Positions 46,780 to 47,906 of a DNA stretch of 47,906 bases are shown in pieces. A program made the translations under genes and the position numbers. Under the pieces are notes generated by a model. The model was not told the DNA's origin. It saw only the letters and a program-made list of their open reading frames with translations, and made no database searches. Source of the stretch: Pseudomonas salomonii (GTDB lineage Bacteria > Pseudomonadota > Gammaproteobacteria > Pseudomonadales > Pseudomonadaceae); assembly GCF_900107155.1 (NCBI RefSeq), contig NZ_FNOX01000012.1, positions 106,010-153,915 on the forward strand, given 5' to 3'. Every line of letters starts with the position of its first letter. The stretch's first letter is position 1.

Positions 46780-47906
46780 ATGCCTTTTTCGATCAATAAC
46801 TCGCCCTTTATCAAAAATGATGCGTTGCCCCTTGACCCGAAACCGTCAAAAGGTCCCGGTGTCGGCACGACGCTTAGCATGTCCGGGGCTGGTTTTGGGC
46901 ACACGCCATCCGCCCCCAACACTGAGTTTTCCGCAACGCTGCAGCGTGACGGGTTGAATAATGCCGGCGTGCTCACGAAACTGTTTGATATGTTTGATCA
47001 ACTTATCAGTGCCATGCGGGAGATGTTTTCGGGCAAGGCTGAAATCGCTAATCAAAGGTCTCCCGCCGCTAGCTCGGTCCTCGCCAAACCGGATGCAGGC
47101 GTTCCGATCGGCGCGCCTGCGCACACTAAATCGCAGGTGAAGGACGCCTTTTCCTCCGAGGCTCAATCGAAAAGCAAGCTGGAAGAAGGCTCGCAGCAAA
47201 AGGACGCAGCTGTGGCAGGCGCCCAATCCAAAGCGACATTGCAAACAGGCCAGCCGCTTAAGGACACTACGGCTGTAGGAACTCAAGTGAATAGCACGCT
47301 GGAAGAAAGTTCGCCGCAAAAGGACGCAGCCGTTGCAGGCATCCAATCCAAAGCGACATTGCAAACAGGCCAGCCGCTTAAGAACACCCCGGCTGTAGAC
47401 ACTCAAACGAAGAGCACGCTGGATGAAAGTTCGCAGCACAAGGACATACACGTTGCAGGCGTTCAAACCAAAGAGAGGCTGCCAGTCGGTGTGTTGTCCA
47501 AGGTTATATCGGATGTTGCGAATCAACTGAAAGAGAAGTCGAGTGAGGATTCGCATCAAGCAGAAACGCGTGCCCCCGGGATCCGTGTTTTACCGCAGGC
47601 ACGTGAACCCGGCGTTTTTAATGTGACAACTGAAGCAAACCCACAGATCAAAGTGGAGGTTAATGTCAACCACTGCCATTGCCCTGAGACCATTGATGAA
47701 GCCGGCAAGGAATCGCGTGCCATCGCTGTTGTGACGTCCAGGACTAATGCGCCTTTACCGCCTGAAAAGCCCGTACTGACTGATAGTGTGGAAGGGCACG
47801 TAAAGTCAGTCATCACTGAGGGCAAGGACGCCAAGCTCGTTACTGAGGCTAAGGACAGTCCTGTCGAGACGGCCAAGACTGACGGCGAGGACGCCAAGCT
47901 CGTTAC
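46780..47906 (+). CDS. repeat-rich protein, probable type III secretion substrate (partial)
   Basis: ATG 46780 (AGGA eight bases upstream) opens a frame with no stop to the window end, at least 375 residues. The N-terminus MPFSINNSPFIKNDALPLD is Ser/Asn/Pro-rich, as in type III signals; residues about 74-94 form a short amphipathic helix (VLTKLFDMFDQLISAMREMF). Residues about 123-245 contain imperfect ~36-residue repeats (QSKATLQTGQPLK, STLEESSPQKDAAVAG). The end begins new short repeats (EGKDAKLVTEAKD, DGEDAKLV). It has few cysteines (HCHCPE) and no signal peptide. With the hrp box it is probably a harpin-like protein, translocator or effector; no family is recognised. The long minus-strand frames opposite it are shadows. 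Confidence 0.75.
   Translation, partial: MPFSINNSPFIKNDALPLDPKPSKGPGVGTTLSMSGAGFGHTPSAPNTEFSATLQRDGLNNAGVLTKLFDMFDQLISAMREMFSGKAEIANQRSPAASSVLAKPDAGVPIGAPAHTKSQVKDAFSSEAQSKSKLEEGSQQKDAAVAGAQSKATLQTGQPLKDTTAVGTQVNSTLEESSPQKDAAVAGIQSKATLQTGQPLKNTPAVDTQTKSTLDESSQHKDIHVAGVQTKERLPVGVLSKVISDVANQLKEKSSEDSHQAETRAPGIRVLPQAREPGVFNVTTEANPQIKVEVNVNHCHCPETIDEAGKESRAIAVVTSRTNAPLPPEKPVLTDSVEGHVKSVITEGKDAKLVTEAKDSPVETAKTDGEDAKLV

Noticed and set aside
46846..47559. 237-codon minus-strand frame at the right end
   Set aside because: It reads antisense through the repeats of the partial plus-strand gene. It gives Arg/Leu/Cys-rich repeats with no ribosome-binding site, while the opposite strand has a ribosome-binding site and an hrp box.

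Overview
The window is a chromosomal segment of a Pseudomonas of the fluorescens group. This rests on the gene families and their sequences (uvrB, gltX, dusC, gudP-gudD, a DUF6124-type protein, a DUF3144-type protein, a very large dermonecrotic-toxin-like protein), on typical Pseudomonas REP elements (the GGGAGC-GGCTTGC type), and on dense GC-rich coding. No species-level call is possible from the sequence alone.

Layout from left to right. 0.1-2.6 kb: a flavin acyl-CoA-dehydrogenase/SfnC-like enzyme, divergent from an orphan sulfonate/nitrate-type substrate-binding protein. 2.7-3.4 kb: a RelE/HigB-like toxin with its antitoxin. 3.5-8.2 kb: a DHH phosphoesterase, then the glucarate locus (gudP-gudD operon with a divergent FadR-type GntR regulator and two matching operator-like motifs). 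8.2-10.1 kb: trmK, then a histidine-rich leader peptide with a complete attenuator, in front of a frameshifted HisRS/HisZ-like catalytic core gene, then a DUF3144 gene. 10.4-18.5 kb: a methyl-accepting chemotaxis protein and a 1985-residue toxin with two TIKI/ChaN-like domains (the first degenerate) and two C-terminal ~82-residue repeats. 18.6-25.4 kb: GST, N-methyltryptophan oxidase, a PD-(D/E)XK nuclease coupled to a Sel1-type lipoprotein, a decayed gene next to a REP, a small conserved protein, a VOC protein and a secreted BPL_N-like protein.

25.5-27.7 kb is an AT-rich, clearly foreign island: a complete type II (Ec86/St85-like) retron with promoter, msr-msd RNA, nucleoside-deoxyribosyltransferase-like effector and reverse transcriptase, all on the minus strand. 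27.8-36.8 kb is a run of small metabolic and hypothetical genes, including a DUF6124 gene with a large imperfect inverted repeat upstream, TspO, an HSL-type esterase and a GNAT. It ends in a three-gene ABC importer preceded by a cobalamin riboswitch. 36.9-46.2 kb is core housekeeping: aromatic aminotransferase, uvrB, gltX, a duplicated tRNA-Ala/tRNA-Glu array, a TetR-hydrolase-thioesterase group with an operator-like palindrome, and dusC.

At the right edge, an open reading frame starts at 46780 and runs off the window. It is preceded by a sequence matching the HrpL-dependent hrp box and encodes a repetitive, Lys/Glu/Thr/Ser-rich protein, so it is probably a type III secretion substrate. The most interesting items are the His attenuator/HisRS-like unit, the retron, the toxin's tandem domains and the hrp-box gene.
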